From contig JAIWNN010000095.1 of NCBI GenBank assembly GCA_020216805.1, positions 1 through 11,325 on the forward strand: DNA of 11,325 nucleotides, read 5' to 3'. Under the pieces are notes generated by a model that ran no database searches, was not told the DNA's origin, and saw nothing but the letters and a program-made list of their open reading frames with translations. The position numbers were made by a program, and so were the translations under genes. Shown piece by piece: positions 5,230-11,325 of this stretch; within the stretch, counting starts at the first letter, position 1; every line of letters starts with the position of its first letter. Origin of the DNA: Desulfarculus sp. Lineage in GTDB: Bacteria > Desulfobacterota > Desulfarculia > Desulfarculales > Desulfarculaceae.

Positions 5230-6603
5230 TCACATGCGCGAACTCGCCAGTCCGATTTGGGGCAGTTGGGCCAGGGCCTGGTCCACCATGGCCTGGGGAT
5301 AGTCATAGTTGGTCAACTGGCCGGCCAGGTAGGCGTCGTAGGCGCTCATGTCGAAGTGACCGTGGCCGGAGAGGTTGAACAGAATCACCCGCTCTTTGCC
5401 CTCCTCCTTGGCCTTCAGGGCCTCGGCCACCGCCGCCTGGATGGCGTGGGTGGATTCCGGGGCCGGGATGATGCCCTCGGTGCGGGCGAAGAGGAGCCCG
5501 GCCGCGAAGCAGTCCAACTGGTGCACCGCCACCGCCTCGATCAGGCCGTCGGCCGCCACCCGGCTGACCAGGGGGGCCATGCCGTGATAGCGCAGGCCGC
5601 CGGCGTGGATGCCCGGGGGCATGAAGGTGTGGCCCAGGGTGTGCATCTTGATGATGGGGGCCAGGTGGGCGGTGTCGCCGAAATCATAGGCGAAAACGCC
5701 CTTGGTCACGCTGGGGCAGCTGGCCGGCTCCACCGCCAGCACCCGCAGGTCCAGACCGTTGATCTTCTCGCGCAGGAAGGGGAAGGCGATGCCGGCGAAG
5801 TTCGACCCGCCGCCGATGCAGCCGATGACCACGTCCGGCTTGTCGCCGGCGATCTGCATCTGCTTGATGGCCTCCTCGCCGATGATGGTCTGGTGCAGGC
5901 AGACGTGGTTGAGCACCGAGCCCAGGGCGTAGTTGGTGTCGGCGTGGGTGGCGGCGTCCTCCACCGCCTCGCTGATGGCCAGGCCCAGGGAGCCGGGGCT
6001 GTTGGGGTCGGCGGCCAGGGCCGCCCGGCCGGCGTTGGTCTGCTGGCTGGGGCTGGCGAAGATCTCGGCCCCCCAGGTGTTGATCATGGACTTGCGGTAG
6101 GGCTTCTGGTCGTAGCTGACCCGCACCATGTAGACCGAGCATCGCAGGCCGAAATAGTTGGTGGCCAGGCTCATGGCGCTGCCCCACTGGCCGGCCCCGG
6201 TCTCGGTGGCGATGCGCTTGATGCCCGACTTCATGTTGTAGAAGGCCTGGGGCACGGCGGTGTTGGGCTTGTGGGAGCCGGCCGGGGAGACGCTTTCGTT
6301 CTTGAAATAGATCTTGGCCGGGGTGCCCAGGGCCTGCTCCAGGCGGCGGGCGCGCATCAGGGGGGTGGGCCGCCACTGGGCGTAGACCTGCAACACCTCG
6401 TCGGGGATGGCGATGTAGCGTTCCTGGCTGACTTCCTGCTCGATCAGGGCCATGGGGAAGATCGGGGTCAGGTCGGGCGGGGTCAGGGGTTGGCCGGTGC
6501 CCGGGTGCAGGGGCGGGTCCAGGGGCGTCTTGAGGTCGGCCTGGATGTTGTACCATTTTTGCGGCATCTGGTCCTGGCTGAGACTCACCTTGATCGATTC
6601 CAT
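5230..6603 (-). CDS. trpB: Tryptophan synthase beta chain, TrpB2 type
   Basis: TrpB joins indole and serine with pyridoxal phosphate to make tryptophan. The 457-residue length, the long N-terminal extension before the PLP domain and ETGAGQWG (134-141, with Trp where TrpB1 has His) mark the TrpB2 branch. The PLP lysine is Lys112 in GSHKPN. Glu134 matches the catalytic Glu, the phosphate loop is GGGSNFAG (264-271), and SGHGHFD (412-418) lies near the C-terminus. The start at 6603 has AAGGAG eight bases upstream (CTCCTT at 6612-6617); an in-frame start at 6669 would overlap the attenuator hairpin. No trpA is adjacent, which is usual for TrpB2; it is thought to use free indole or partner with a distant TrpA. 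Expression is probably set by the upstream Trp attenuator. Confidence 0.96.
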   Translation of the reverse strand: MESIKVSLSQDQMPQKWYNIQADLKTPLDPPLHPGTGQPLTPPDLTPIFPMALIEQEVSQERYIAIPDEVLQVYAQWRPTPLMRARRLEQALGTPAKIYFKNESVSPAGSHKPNTAVPQAFYNMKSGIKRIATETGAGQWGSAMSLATNYFGLRCSVYMVRVSYDQKPYRKSMINTWGAEIFASPSQQTNAGRAALAADPNSPGSLGLAISEAVEDAATHADTNYALGSVLNHVCLHQTIIGEEAIKQMQIAGDKPDVVIGCIGGGSNFAGIAFPFLREKINGLDLRVLAVEPASCPSVTKGVFAYDFGDTAHLAPIIKMHTLGHTFMPPGIHAGGLRYHGMAPLVSRVAADGLIEAVAVHQLDCFAAGLLFARTEGIIPAPESTHAIQAAVAEALKAKEEGKERVILFNLSGHGHFDMSAYDAYLAGQLTNYDYPQAMVDQALAQLPQIGLASSRM

Positions 6604-6645
6604 GCTTGGCTCTCCTTGGCCGGCGAAAGGGTTGCGGGACTCGGT

Positions 6646-6687
6646 GAAATCAAAAGGCCGCGGGTCCACCAGGGGGCCCGCGGCCTT
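6646..6687 (-). terminator. Attenuator terminator in the trpB2 leader
   Basis: On the minus strand AAGGCCGCGGG (6677-6687) pairs perfectly with CCCGCGGCCTT (6654-6664) across a 12-base loop, followed by TTTTGATTTC (6646-6655). It sits between the leader peptide stop and trpB2, so it can only act on the trpB2 transcript. Its 3' arm is also claimed by an alternative pairing with 6720-6733. Confidence 0.85.
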
Positions 6688-6733
6688 GCGCGCGTTGAAC
6701 CAATCCGGCTCAGGGCGAGGGCGGACCCGTGGC
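6657..6733 (-). promoter_or_regulatory. Antiterminator pairing for trpB2 attenuation
   Basis: On the minus strand GCCACGGGTCCGCC (6720-6733), inside the leader peptide's coding sequence after its Trp codons, pairs with GGTGGACCCGCGGC (6657-6670). There are 12 Watson-Crick pairs, one G-U and one mismatch. The second segment includes eight bases of the terminator's 3' arm, so the two folds exclude each other. A ribosome stalled at the Trp codons would leave the first segment largely free; one reaching the stop codon would cover it. Confidence 0.65.
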
Positions 6734-6787
6734 GTCGCGCCAAGGGCGCCAATGCAGGTCGATGGCGGCCGGATGGGGGATGGGCAT
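6710..6787 (-). CDS. Tryptophan leader peptide controlling trpB2
   Basis: This 25-codon ORF, ATG at 6787 to TGA at 6710-6712, encodes [10 protein letters not shown], then LHWRPWRD, then a short tail ending GPPSP. It holds two Trp codons (13 and 16), high for so short a peptide. AGGAGA (6793-6798) lies five bases before the ATG and a good promoter lies just upstream. The reading frame is followed by an intrinsic terminator and then trpB2, the standard order of a ribosome-mediated attenuator. The peptide itself probably has no function beyond sensing charged tRNA-Trp. It is too short for routine gene callers. Confidence 0.85.
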   Translation of the reverse strand: MPIPHPAAIDLHWRPWRDATGPPSP

Positions 6788-6807
6788 CGCTGTCTCCTGG
6801 GTTATGG

Positions 6808-6840
6808 ATACTGTATACAGAATACAATTGGCAATGTCAA
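6808..6840 (-). promoter_or_regulatory. Promoter of the trpB2 leader with an overlapping palindromic operator
   Basis: On the minus strand a perfect TTGACA (6835-6840) lies 17 bases from TATACA (6812-6817), giving a start near 6805, some 18 bases before the leader ATG. The perfect palindrome CTGTATACAG (6811-6820) covers the -10 box, so a bound repressor would block the polymerase. It does not match the E. coli TrpR operator (CTAG core); the binding protein is unknown. Confidence 0.7.
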
Positions 6841-6951
6841 GCCAGATTCCCGGCCGCGCCCCGGGGGTTGCCGAAGCGCCCGGCTTTGGATAAGGATTAG
6901 GAGGGCGCCGCGCCCACCACCAACCGCCCAAGCCGGAGCCTAACCGTCGTC

Positions 6952-7779
6952 ATGCTCAAACTGATCGCCTCCATCTCCTCCCTGGGCATGATTCTGGCCA
7001 TCCTGCTCAGCGTCGGCGCGCTGCGCAACGGCGCCGCCCGCGACGAGGCCTTCGCCGCCATCGAGAATCTGCCCCCCCTGGCCCGCCCGGCCGCCCTGCC
7101 GCCGGACCTGCCCCCCCTGGTGGCCCGCCACCTGCTGGCCACCGCCCCGGCCGGCCGGCCCCCGGCCCGCCTGGTCCAACTGGAGCAGGTGGGCTGGTTC
7201 CGCAGCGCCCCGGATCAGGGCTGGGCCAGCCTGGACGCCCGCCAGGTGTTGCGCGGCGACCGGCCGGATCTGGCCTGGTCGGGCCGGGTCAGCCAGAATC
7301 CGTTGCTCTGGATTTGGGCCCTGGACACCTGCCGCGAGGGACGAGGCCGTTTCGACGCCCGCCTCTACGGCCTGTTCACCGCCGCCCAGGGCCAGGGCCC
7401 GGCGGTGGACGCATCCTCGCTCCTGCGCTGGCTGGCCGAGGCCCCCTGGCTGCCCGGGGCCCTGGCCCCACGCCCCGGCCTGGCCTGGTCCCCGGGGCCG
7501 GAGCCCACCAGCGCCCGGGTCAGCCTGACCCAGGGCCAGACCCAGGTGGCGGGCGTCTTTTATTTCGACGACCAGGGCCTGATCACCCGCTTCCTCACCA
7601 GCGACCGCTATCGCGACCAGGACGGCCGACCCATGCGCCAGGACTGGGAGACGCTCTACGCCGACTGGCGGGACCTGGGCGGCGGCCTGATCCCCACCCA
7701 GGGCGAGGCCCGCTGGCTGACCCCCGCCGGCCCCTTCGCCTATGTGCGGGTGCAGATCAGAGCCGCGCGTTACCGCTGA
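6952..7779 (+). CDS. DUF6544/DUF6920-like membrane-anchored protein of unknown function
   Basis: The 275-residue protein has one N-terminal membrane helix (about 4-23, ending SVGALRN) and a soluble remainder. Recognisable family features include SSLLRWLAEAPWLPGALAPR (near 155-175), GVFYFDDQGLITRFLTSDRYR (about 200-220), GGGLIPTQGEARW and a C-terminal GPFAYVRVQI. I recall this pattern from the uncharacterised DUF6544/DUF6920 family, whose biochemical role is unknown. The start is ATG 6952, which opens directly into the helix; GGAG at 6935-6938 is 13 bases away, longer than ideal. It is divergent from the trpB2 leader. Upstream TTGCCG with a poor -10 box is the only promoter hint. The gene ends before a terminator, so it is probably transcribed alone. 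Confidence 0.8.
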   Translation: MLKLIASISSLGMILAILLSVGALRNGAARDEAFAAIENLPPLARPAALPPDLPPLVARHLLATAPAGRPPARLVQLEQVGWFRSAPDQGWASLDARQVLRGDRPDLAWSGRVSQNPLLWIWALDTCREGRGRFDARLYGLFTAAQGQGPAVDASSLLRWLAEAPWLPGALAPRPGLAWSPGPEPTSARVSLTQGQTQVAGVFYFDDQGLITRFLTSDRYRDQDGRPMRQDWETLYADWRDLGGGLIPTQGEARWLTPAGPFAYVRVQIRAARYR

Positions 7780-7803
7780 ACCGACGGCGATCCCCTTGCT
7801 CCA

Positions 7804-7840
7804 CCGGCCAACTCCTGATAGCCTTGGCCGGTCGTTTTTT
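7804..7840 (+). terminator. Intrinsic terminator after the DUF6544-like gene
   Basis: CCGGCCAA (7804-7811) pairs perfectly with TTGGCCGG (7824-7831) across a 12-base loop, followed by TCGTTTTTT. It separates this gene from the acetyltransferase 24 bases after its stop codon. Confidence 0.85.
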
Positions 7841-7854
7841 CCGGGGGATTTGCC

Positions 7855-8370
7855 ATGCTGAACCTGCGCCCCGAGCTGCCCGGCGACCAAACCGCCATTT
7901 TCACCGTGAATCGGGAGGCCTTCGGGCGACCGGTGGAGGGCGAGCTGGTGGGCGCCTTGCGCCAGGCCAACGCCCTGAGCCTGTCCCTGGTGGCCGAGCA
8001 GGACGGCCAGATCATCGCCCACGTGGCCTTCTCCCCGGCCACGGTGGAGGCTCCGTCCGGCGACTACACCACCCTGAGCCTGGCTCCGGTGGCGGTGCTG
8101 CCCCCCTGGCAGAACCAGGGCATCGGCGGCCGCCTGATCCGCGAGGCCCTGCTGCAGCTGGCCGCCAAGGCCGTCGAGGGGGTGGTGGTCATGGGTCATC
8201 CCAACTACTACCCCCGCTTTGGCTTCGTGACGGCCTCCAATCTGGGCCTGCGCTGGGGGGGAGAGTACCCGGACGAGGCCTTCATGGCCCTGGAGTTCCG
8301 CCCCGGCTTCTTCGCCTCGCGCGGCGGGCTGGTGCGCTTCCACCCGGCCTTCGACCGCTTCGTGGCATAG
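7855..8370 (+). CDS. GNAT-family N-acetyltransferase (YhbS-like)
   Basis: The 171-residue protein is a single GNAT domain, which transfers acetyl from acetyl-CoA to an amine. Motif A, the CoA pyrophosphate loop, is QNQGIGGRLI (86-95). The later GHPNYYPRFGF (114-124) followed by a large C-terminal beta strand is typical of the COG3153 YhbS group. ATG 7855 has GGGGGA at 7843-7848, immediately after the upstream terminator. The substrate cannot be told from sequence. The stop is followed after ten bases by the ATG of a small membrane protein, so the two are likely co-transcribed. It is cytosolic, with no signal peptide. Confidence 0.93.
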   Translation: MLNLRPELPGDQTAIFTVNREAFGRPVEGELVGALRQANALSLSLVAEQDGQIIAHVAFSPATVEAPSGDYTTLSLAPVAVLPPWQNQGIGGRLIREALLQLAAKAVEGVVVMGHPNYYPRFGFVTASNLGLRWGGEYPDEAFMALEFRPGFFASRGGLVRFHPAFDRFVA

Positions 8371-8380
8371 AGGCCGCGGG

Positions 8381-8590
8381 ATGGCCGCCGCCTGGCGTCG
8401 CTGGTTGCCCCGCCTGCTGCTGCTGCTTTTCTGCTTCAGTCTGGTCCTGCCCCTGCCGCGCTATCTGGCCGGCCTGGAGACGGGCGAGTTCGATCTCTGG
8501 CTGGGCCGGCTGGCCTGGGTGGCCGGGCTGGCGGTCCTGATCCTGCTCCTGGGCCTGCTGGGCCGCTGGCTGCTGGCCCGCCGAGGCTGA
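8381..8590 (+). CDS. Small two-helix membrane protein of unknown function
   Basis: The 69-residue ORF encodes a basic N-terminus (MAAAWRRWLPR), a hydrophobic helix (about 9-29), a short acidic loop (ETGEFD, 33-38), a second hydrophobic helix (about 43-65) and a basic end (LLARRG). The charge pattern suggests both ends face the cytoplasm. ATG 8381 is preceded by AGAGG overlapping the acetyltransferase stop codon, seven bases away, which suggests translational coupling. No family is recognised. It is supported by the ribosome site, tight spacing and sensible topology rather than by homology. Confidence 0.65.
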   Translation: MAAAWRRWLPRLLLLLFCFSLVLPLPRYLAGLETGEFDLWLGRLAWVAGLAVLILLLGLLGRWLLARRG

Positions 8591-8602
8591 GGCGACCCGC
8601 CC

Positions 8603-8631
8603 TTGCCCCAGCTTCCGCCCTGGTTTATGCT
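8603..8631 (+). promoter_or_regulatory. Candidate promoter giving a leaderless trmJ mRNA
   Basis: TTGCCC (8603-8608) and TATGCT (8626-8631) are 17 bases apart. A start about seven bases after the -10 box would fall at or beside the ATG at 8640. No Shine-Dalgarno sequence is visible before that ATG, so the two observations agree. Each box matches consensus at only four of six positions. Confidence 0.45.
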
Positions 8632-8639
8632 TTCTGCCC

Positions 8640-9389
8640 ATGCATGAAGCCCTGGCCAACATCTGCGTGGTGCTGGTGCGCACCAAGTTCCCGGAGAACA
8701 TCGGCTCCGCCTGCCGGGCCATGGCCAACATGGGCCTGAACGACCTGCGCCTGGTGGCCCCCGAGCGGCTCTGGCCCGAGCCCATGGCCCGCCTGGCCAG
8801 CAGCGGCGGCGCGCCGGTCCTGGAGGCCCTAAGGGTCTACGACTCCCTGCCCGCCGCCACCGCCGACTGCGCCCTGGCCGTGGCCACCACCGCCCGGGTG
8901 GGCCGCCGCCGGGGACGCCTCACCAGCCCCCGCCAGGCCGCGCCCCAGATCCTGGACTGGACCACCAAGGGCCGGGTGGCCCTGGTCTTCGGACCCGAGG
9001 ACAAGGGCCTGAACACCGAGGAGGTGGACGCCTGCGGGCTGACGGTCTGCATCCCCACCGCCCAGGCCTACTCCCTCAACCTGGCCCAGGCGGTCCTGGT
9101 CCTGGCCTACGAGATCTTCAACGCCAGCCTGGCCCTGAACCGGGGCCCGGACACCCCCGGCCCGGCCGCCAGCCCCCAGCCCGCCAGCCTGGCCGAGCTG
9201 GACGGCCTCAAAAACCACCTCAAGCAAGCCCTGGTGGCCATCGGCGCCATTCCCCAAAACAACCCCGACCACTTCTTCCGCCCCTTCAAGGCCACCCTGG
9301 AACGCGCCGGCGTCTCCAGCCGCGAAGCCCGCGCCTGGCGCGGCCTGGCCCGCCAGGTCCTCTGGCTACGCGGCCAGTTGAAAGAGTGA
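8640..9389 (+). CDS. trmJ: TrmJ/TrmH group 1 SPOUT tRNA methyltransferase
   Basis: TrmJ methylates the 2'-O of the nucleotide at position 32 of tRNAs using S-adenosylmethionine. The 249-residue length fits. N-terminal RTKFPENIGSACRAMANMG (14-32) is the conserved substrate-end motif with its Asn and Arg. FGPEDKGL (117-124) and IPTAQAYSLNLAQA (138-151) are SPOUT motifs 2 and 3, which form the trefoil knot and bind the cofactor. After a Pro-rich linker (about 167-181) the C-terminal extension is helical, as in TrmJ. ATG 8640 opens directly into the domain and has no ribosome site. Other members of this group modify rRNA or other tRNAs, so the exact target is inferred from length and domain layout. 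The stop is followed at once by a palindromic element. Confidence 0.9.
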   Translation: MHEALANICVVLVRTKFPENIGSACRAMANMGLNDLRLVAPERLWPEPMARLASSGGAPVLEALRVYDSLPAATADCALAVATTARVGRRRGRLTSPRQAAPQILDWTTKGRVALVFGPEDKGLNTEEVDACGLTVCIPTAQAYSLNLAQAVLVLAYEIFNASLALNRGPDTPGPAASPQPASLAELDGLKNHLKQALVAIGAIPQNNPDHFFRPFKATLERAGVSSREARAWRGLARQVLWLRGQLKE

Positions 9390-9391
9390 TT

Positions 9392-9446
9392 GGGGGACCC
9401 CTTTTTGCTGCGCAAAAAGGGTTCCCCCAAACCCCCTCCTAAAAAG
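9392..9446 (+). repeat. Dispersed palindromic element, copy 2
   Basis: The stem pairs 9392-9408 with 9412-9428 (17 positions, one mismatch, loop TGC), followed by the tail CCCCCTCCTAAAAAGG. It begins two bases after the trmJ stop. Sequence and layout match copy 1 at 1690-1750. A separate nine-base-pair GC hairpin follows at 9452-9478. Confidence 0.8.
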
Positions 9447-9524
9447 GCCACGCGCAAGCGGCCGGGGGGCGCTTGCGCCGGGGTGAGCTGGGGCGGGCCG
9501 ATGGGTCTTTGCCCGCGCCTGGCG

Positions 9525-9530
9525 TATAAT
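9525..9530 (+). promoter_or_regulatory. Consensus -10 box upstream of the histidine kinase gene
   Basis: A perfect TATAAT stands in otherwise very GC-rich sequence. The region 17 bases upstream (TGGGTC, 9502-9507) is a poor -35 box. If used, transcription would run through the inverted palindromic element before reaching the kinase start at 9668. No other promoter is visible between trmJ and the kinase. Confidence 0.35.
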
Positions 9531-9567
9531 CACCCTCGGGCACCGAGAGCCAGAAAGGCTAACCTTT

Positions 9568-9623
9568 GCCTTTTTGAAGGGGGGTCCGGGGGGCACTTTT
9601 GGGGCCCCAACAAGTGTCCGCCC
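9568..9623 (-). repeat. Dispersed palindromic element, copy 3 (opposite orientation)
   Basis: Read on the minus strand, a hairpin (11 base pairs around GGGGCCCC with one bulge, plus flanking G/C pairs) is followed by CCCCCCTTCAAAAAGGC, matching the tails of copies 1 and 2. The stem sequence differs from the others (CACTTTT paired with AACAAGTG) but pairing is kept, which argues that the structure matters. It faces copy 2 across about 120 bases. Confidence 0.7.
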
Positions 9624-9667
9624 GTGCTCTCTCAGTCTTCTCCCCCACCACCCTCCCCGGGGGCGGC

Positions 9668-11062
9668 ATGCGTTTGGGTTTGACGGGCAAGTTGTGGGTC
9701 TGGTGTATGGGCCTGGTGGTGGTCTTTGGGGTGACCATTGGCCTGCTGTTGTGGCGGGTGGAGGGTTTGGCGCGGGATTCGGGGGATCTGGTGCGGGTGA
9801 ATTATGGCAACCTGCGCCAGAGCGAGGCGGTGATCGACGACCTGTTCGCCCTGATGGAGTCCCAGCGCCGTTACGAAATATTGCGCAAGCCCGAGGACCT
9901 GGAGGCCGCGCGCCAGACCTGGCGGCTGGTGGGCGGGGCCTTGACCGGCTGGCTGGGCCAGGCGGCCGAGCCGCGGCCGACCTGGGAACACCTGGCCCAG
10001 GAGTGGGCGGCCATGGCCGAGCCCGCGCCAGGGGCCCTGATCCCGGAAACCCGCCTGGGCGACTGGATCGACGACCTGGACCAGGTGCAGCGCCAGATGC
10101 GGGCCGGCATGGCCCAGGGCCTGGTCTCCCTGGAGGAAGCCAGCCAGGAGGCCCGCCGGCTGGGCCTGATCGGGCTGCTGCTCTCCGGCGGCCTGGCCCT
10201 GGGCGGCAGCCTGCTTTTGGCCTTGCACCTGGGGCGTTCGCTGGCCGCCCTGCGGCGGGGGGTGGCCCAGGTGGGCCAGGGCGGGGACTACCGGCCCATC
10301 GCCTTGGCCAGCCGGGACGAGCTGGGCGAGCTGGCGCGGGCTTTCGACAGCATGGCCGCTCAACTGCGCGAGGAGGAGCGCCTGCGGGCCGAGTTCATCG
10401 CCACCCTGAGCCACGAGATCCGCACGCCGTTGACGAGCATCCGGGAAGCGGTTAACTTGGTCCGCGAGGGGGTGCTGGGGCCGGTGGCCGACCGCCAGGC
10501 CGAGTTCCTGGCGGTGGCCGACCGCGAGGGTCAGCGCCTGGCCGGGTTGATGGAGCGGCTGATGCAGGTCTCCAGCCTGGAGGCCCGCGATCTGGTGCTG
10601 GACCTCCGGCCGGTGGCGGCGGCGGAGTTGCTGGCCGACGCCCGTGAACGCCTGGCGGCGGCGGCGTGCGCCCGGGGGGTGGAGTTGCGGGTGGAGCCGG
10701 CCCCGGATCTGACCGTGGCCGCCGATCCCGACCAGGTGCGCCAGGTGTTGTTGAATCTGGTGGGCAACGCCCTGAAGTTCTCGCCCGGCGGTGGGAGCGT
10801 TCGGCTGTCGGTCGCGGCCTGGGAGGGCGGGGCGGTCTTCGGCGTGGCCGACGACGGACCGGGCATCCCGGCCGAGGAGCAGGAGTTCGTGTTCCAGAAG
10901 TATTATCGCGGGCGGGCCTTGAAGGACCGGGTGGACGGGGTGGGCCTGGGGCTCAACCTCTCCCAGCGCATCATCGCCGCCCACGGCGGCCGGATGTGGC
11001 TGGTCAGCCCGCCCGGCCAGGGCAGCACCTTCTATTTTTCGCTGCCCCTGGCCCGGGGCTGA
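9668..11062 (+). CDS. Membrane sensor histidine kinase (QseE/GlrK-like layout)
   Basis: The 464-residue kinase has a transmembrane helix at about 9-29, a helical periplasmic domain of some 135 residues, a second helix (about 165-187), a HAMP domain (about 188-240), a HisKA domain and an ATPase domain. The phosphorylated His is His249 in LSHEIRTPLTSI. The N box is LLNLVGNALKF (361-371), G1 is DDGPGI (395-400) and G2 is GVGLGL (424-429). The sequence after the H box (REAVNLVREGVLGP) resembles QseE/GlrK-type kinases. ATG 9668 is chosen because it opens directly into the basic-hydrophobic start of helix 1; the frame is open back to 9599 over the palindromic element. No strong ribosome site is seen. 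A lipoprotein gene follows after nine bases, as qseG follows qseE. The response regulator is not in the window. Confidence 0.93.
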   Translation: MRLGLTGKLWVWCMGLVVVFGVTIGLLLWRVEGLARDSGDLVRVNYGNLRQSEAVIDDLFALMESQRRYEILRKPEDLEAARQTWRLVGGALTGWLGQAAEPRPTWEHLAQEWAAMAEPAPGALIPETRLGDWIDDLDQVQRQMRAGMAQGLVSLEEASQEARRLGLIGLLLSGGLALGGSLLLALHLGRSLAALRRGVAQVGQGGDYRPIALASRDELGELARAFDSMAAQLREEERLRAEFIATLSHEIRTPLTSIREAVNLVREGVLGPVADRQAEFLAVADREGQRLAGLMERLMQVSSLEARDLVLDLRPVAAAELLADARERLAAAACARGVELRVEPAPDLTVAADPDQVRQVLLNLVGNALKFSPGGGSVRLSVAAWEGGAVFGVADDGPGIPAEEQEFVFQKYYRGRALKDRVDGVGLGLNLSQRIIAAHGGRMWLVSPPGQGSTFYFSLPLARG

Positions 11063-11071
11063 GAGGCGGCC

Positions 11072-11325
11072 ATGACCCGTGTCCGCAGCCAGTCGCTGAT
11101 CGCCTTGGCGATCGTTGCGGGCCTGTTGGCCGGCTGCTCCCTGACTCAGCCCCAGCCCCAGGGCGAGGCCGTCCCGCCCAGCCTGGCCGGCGGCCCGCCG
11201 CCGGTCGCGGCGGACCAGGACCGGCCCTACCAGGAGGCGGTGAACGCCCTCCTGGCCGGCCGCGCCGCCGAGGCCCAGGCTCGGTTCGCGCGGCTGGCGA
11301 CGGTGGCCGACAATCCCGGCCTGGC
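11072..11325 (+). CDS. Lipoprotein, N-terminal part (cut by the window end)
   Basis: The first 84 codons are visible with no stop before the edge. A signal peptide with lipobox LLAGC puts the lipidated Cys at residue 22, followed by a Pro- and Gln-rich linker. From about residue 58 (YQEAVNALLAGRAAEAQARF) an amphipathic helix pair resembles the start of tetratricopeptide-type repeats. The residues after Cys (SL) do not include the Asp that retains lipoproteins in the inner membrane, so outer membrane location is likely in a Gram-negative cell. GAGAGG (11061-11066) overlaps the kinase stop and lies five bases before ATG 11072, so the two genes are coupled. By position it corresponds to QseG/YfhG, but that identity is inferred. 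Confidence 0.8.
   Translation, partial: MTRVRSQSLIALAIVAGLLAGCSLTQPQPQGEAVPPSLAGGPPPVAADQDRPYQEAVNALLAGRAAEAQARFARLATVADNPGL

Noticed and set aside
5257..6900. 547-codon plus-strand ORF opposite trpB2
   Set aside because: It is longer than trpB2 but has no recognisable domain and a shadow-like Gly/Val/His composition, while the minus strand encodes a complete TrpB2.
6940..8343. 467-codon minus-strand ORF
   Set aside because: It spans two plus-strand genes and the terminator between them, and its composition is typical of an antisense shadow.
8627..8647. Six-codon upstream ORF overlapping the trmJ start
   Set aside because: It has no ribosome site, and its ATG falls in the putative -10 box, so it would lie upstream of the predicted transcript start.
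9632..10984. 450-codon minus-strand ORF opposite the histidine kinase
   Set aside because: The plus-strand kinase motifs are unmistakable; the antisense frame has none.

Overview
This is an 11.3-kb, very GC-rich, densely coding bacterial stretch. GC-rich codon use, a selenocysteine-type selD, a TrpB2-type tryptophan synthase beta chain, two sigma-54 promoters and a c-di-GMP PilZ protein together suggest a Desulfobacterota (former deltaproteobacterial), probably anaerobic, chromosome. A Desulfarculus-like sulfate reducer is my best guess, by inference only. No phage, transposase, CRISPR, tRNA or rRNA is visible.

Bases 1-2920 form a selenium locus. The window opens with the membrane-spanning tail of a protein, possibly an AarF/UbiB kinase. 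A LysR regulator resembling the selenium-metabolism-associated LysR family follows, then a small HAD phosphatase-like protein, then selD. SelD carries an in-frame UGA at codon 16 where the catalytic Cys/Sec sits, with a hairpin just downstream, so it is almost certainly a selenoprotein whose start a standard ORF caller would miss.

Bases 2920-5220 hold two small exported proteins of unknown function. Each has its own sigma-54 (-24/-12) promoter, upstream dyads and a similar GC-rich terminator. The first has three DxNxDGxxD calcium-binding-type loops spaced exactly 29 residues apart. A PilZ-domain (c-di-GMP receptor) gene lies convergent to them on the minus strand.

Bases 5220-6850, minus strand, hold a stand-alone trpB2 preceded by a 25-codon leader peptide with two Trp codons and an intrinsic terminator. 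An alternative pairing between the leader peptide's coding sequence and the 3' arm of that terminator makes this a convincing ribosome-dependent attenuator.

Bases 6950-9390, plus strand, hold a membrane-anchored DUF6544/DUF6920-like protein, a terminator, a YhbS-type GNAT acetyltransferase, a 69-residue two-helix membrane protein and a TrmJ-family tRNA methyltransferase.

Bases 9390-11325 start with two facing copies of a palindromic repeat that also occurs before selD. A membrane histidine kinase follows, and then the start of a lipoprotein gene running off the window. That order matches the QseE/GlrK-QseG operon layout. In enterobacteria the partner regulator (QseF/GlrR) activates sigma-54 promoters, so a link to the two sigma-54 promoters here is a testable guess.
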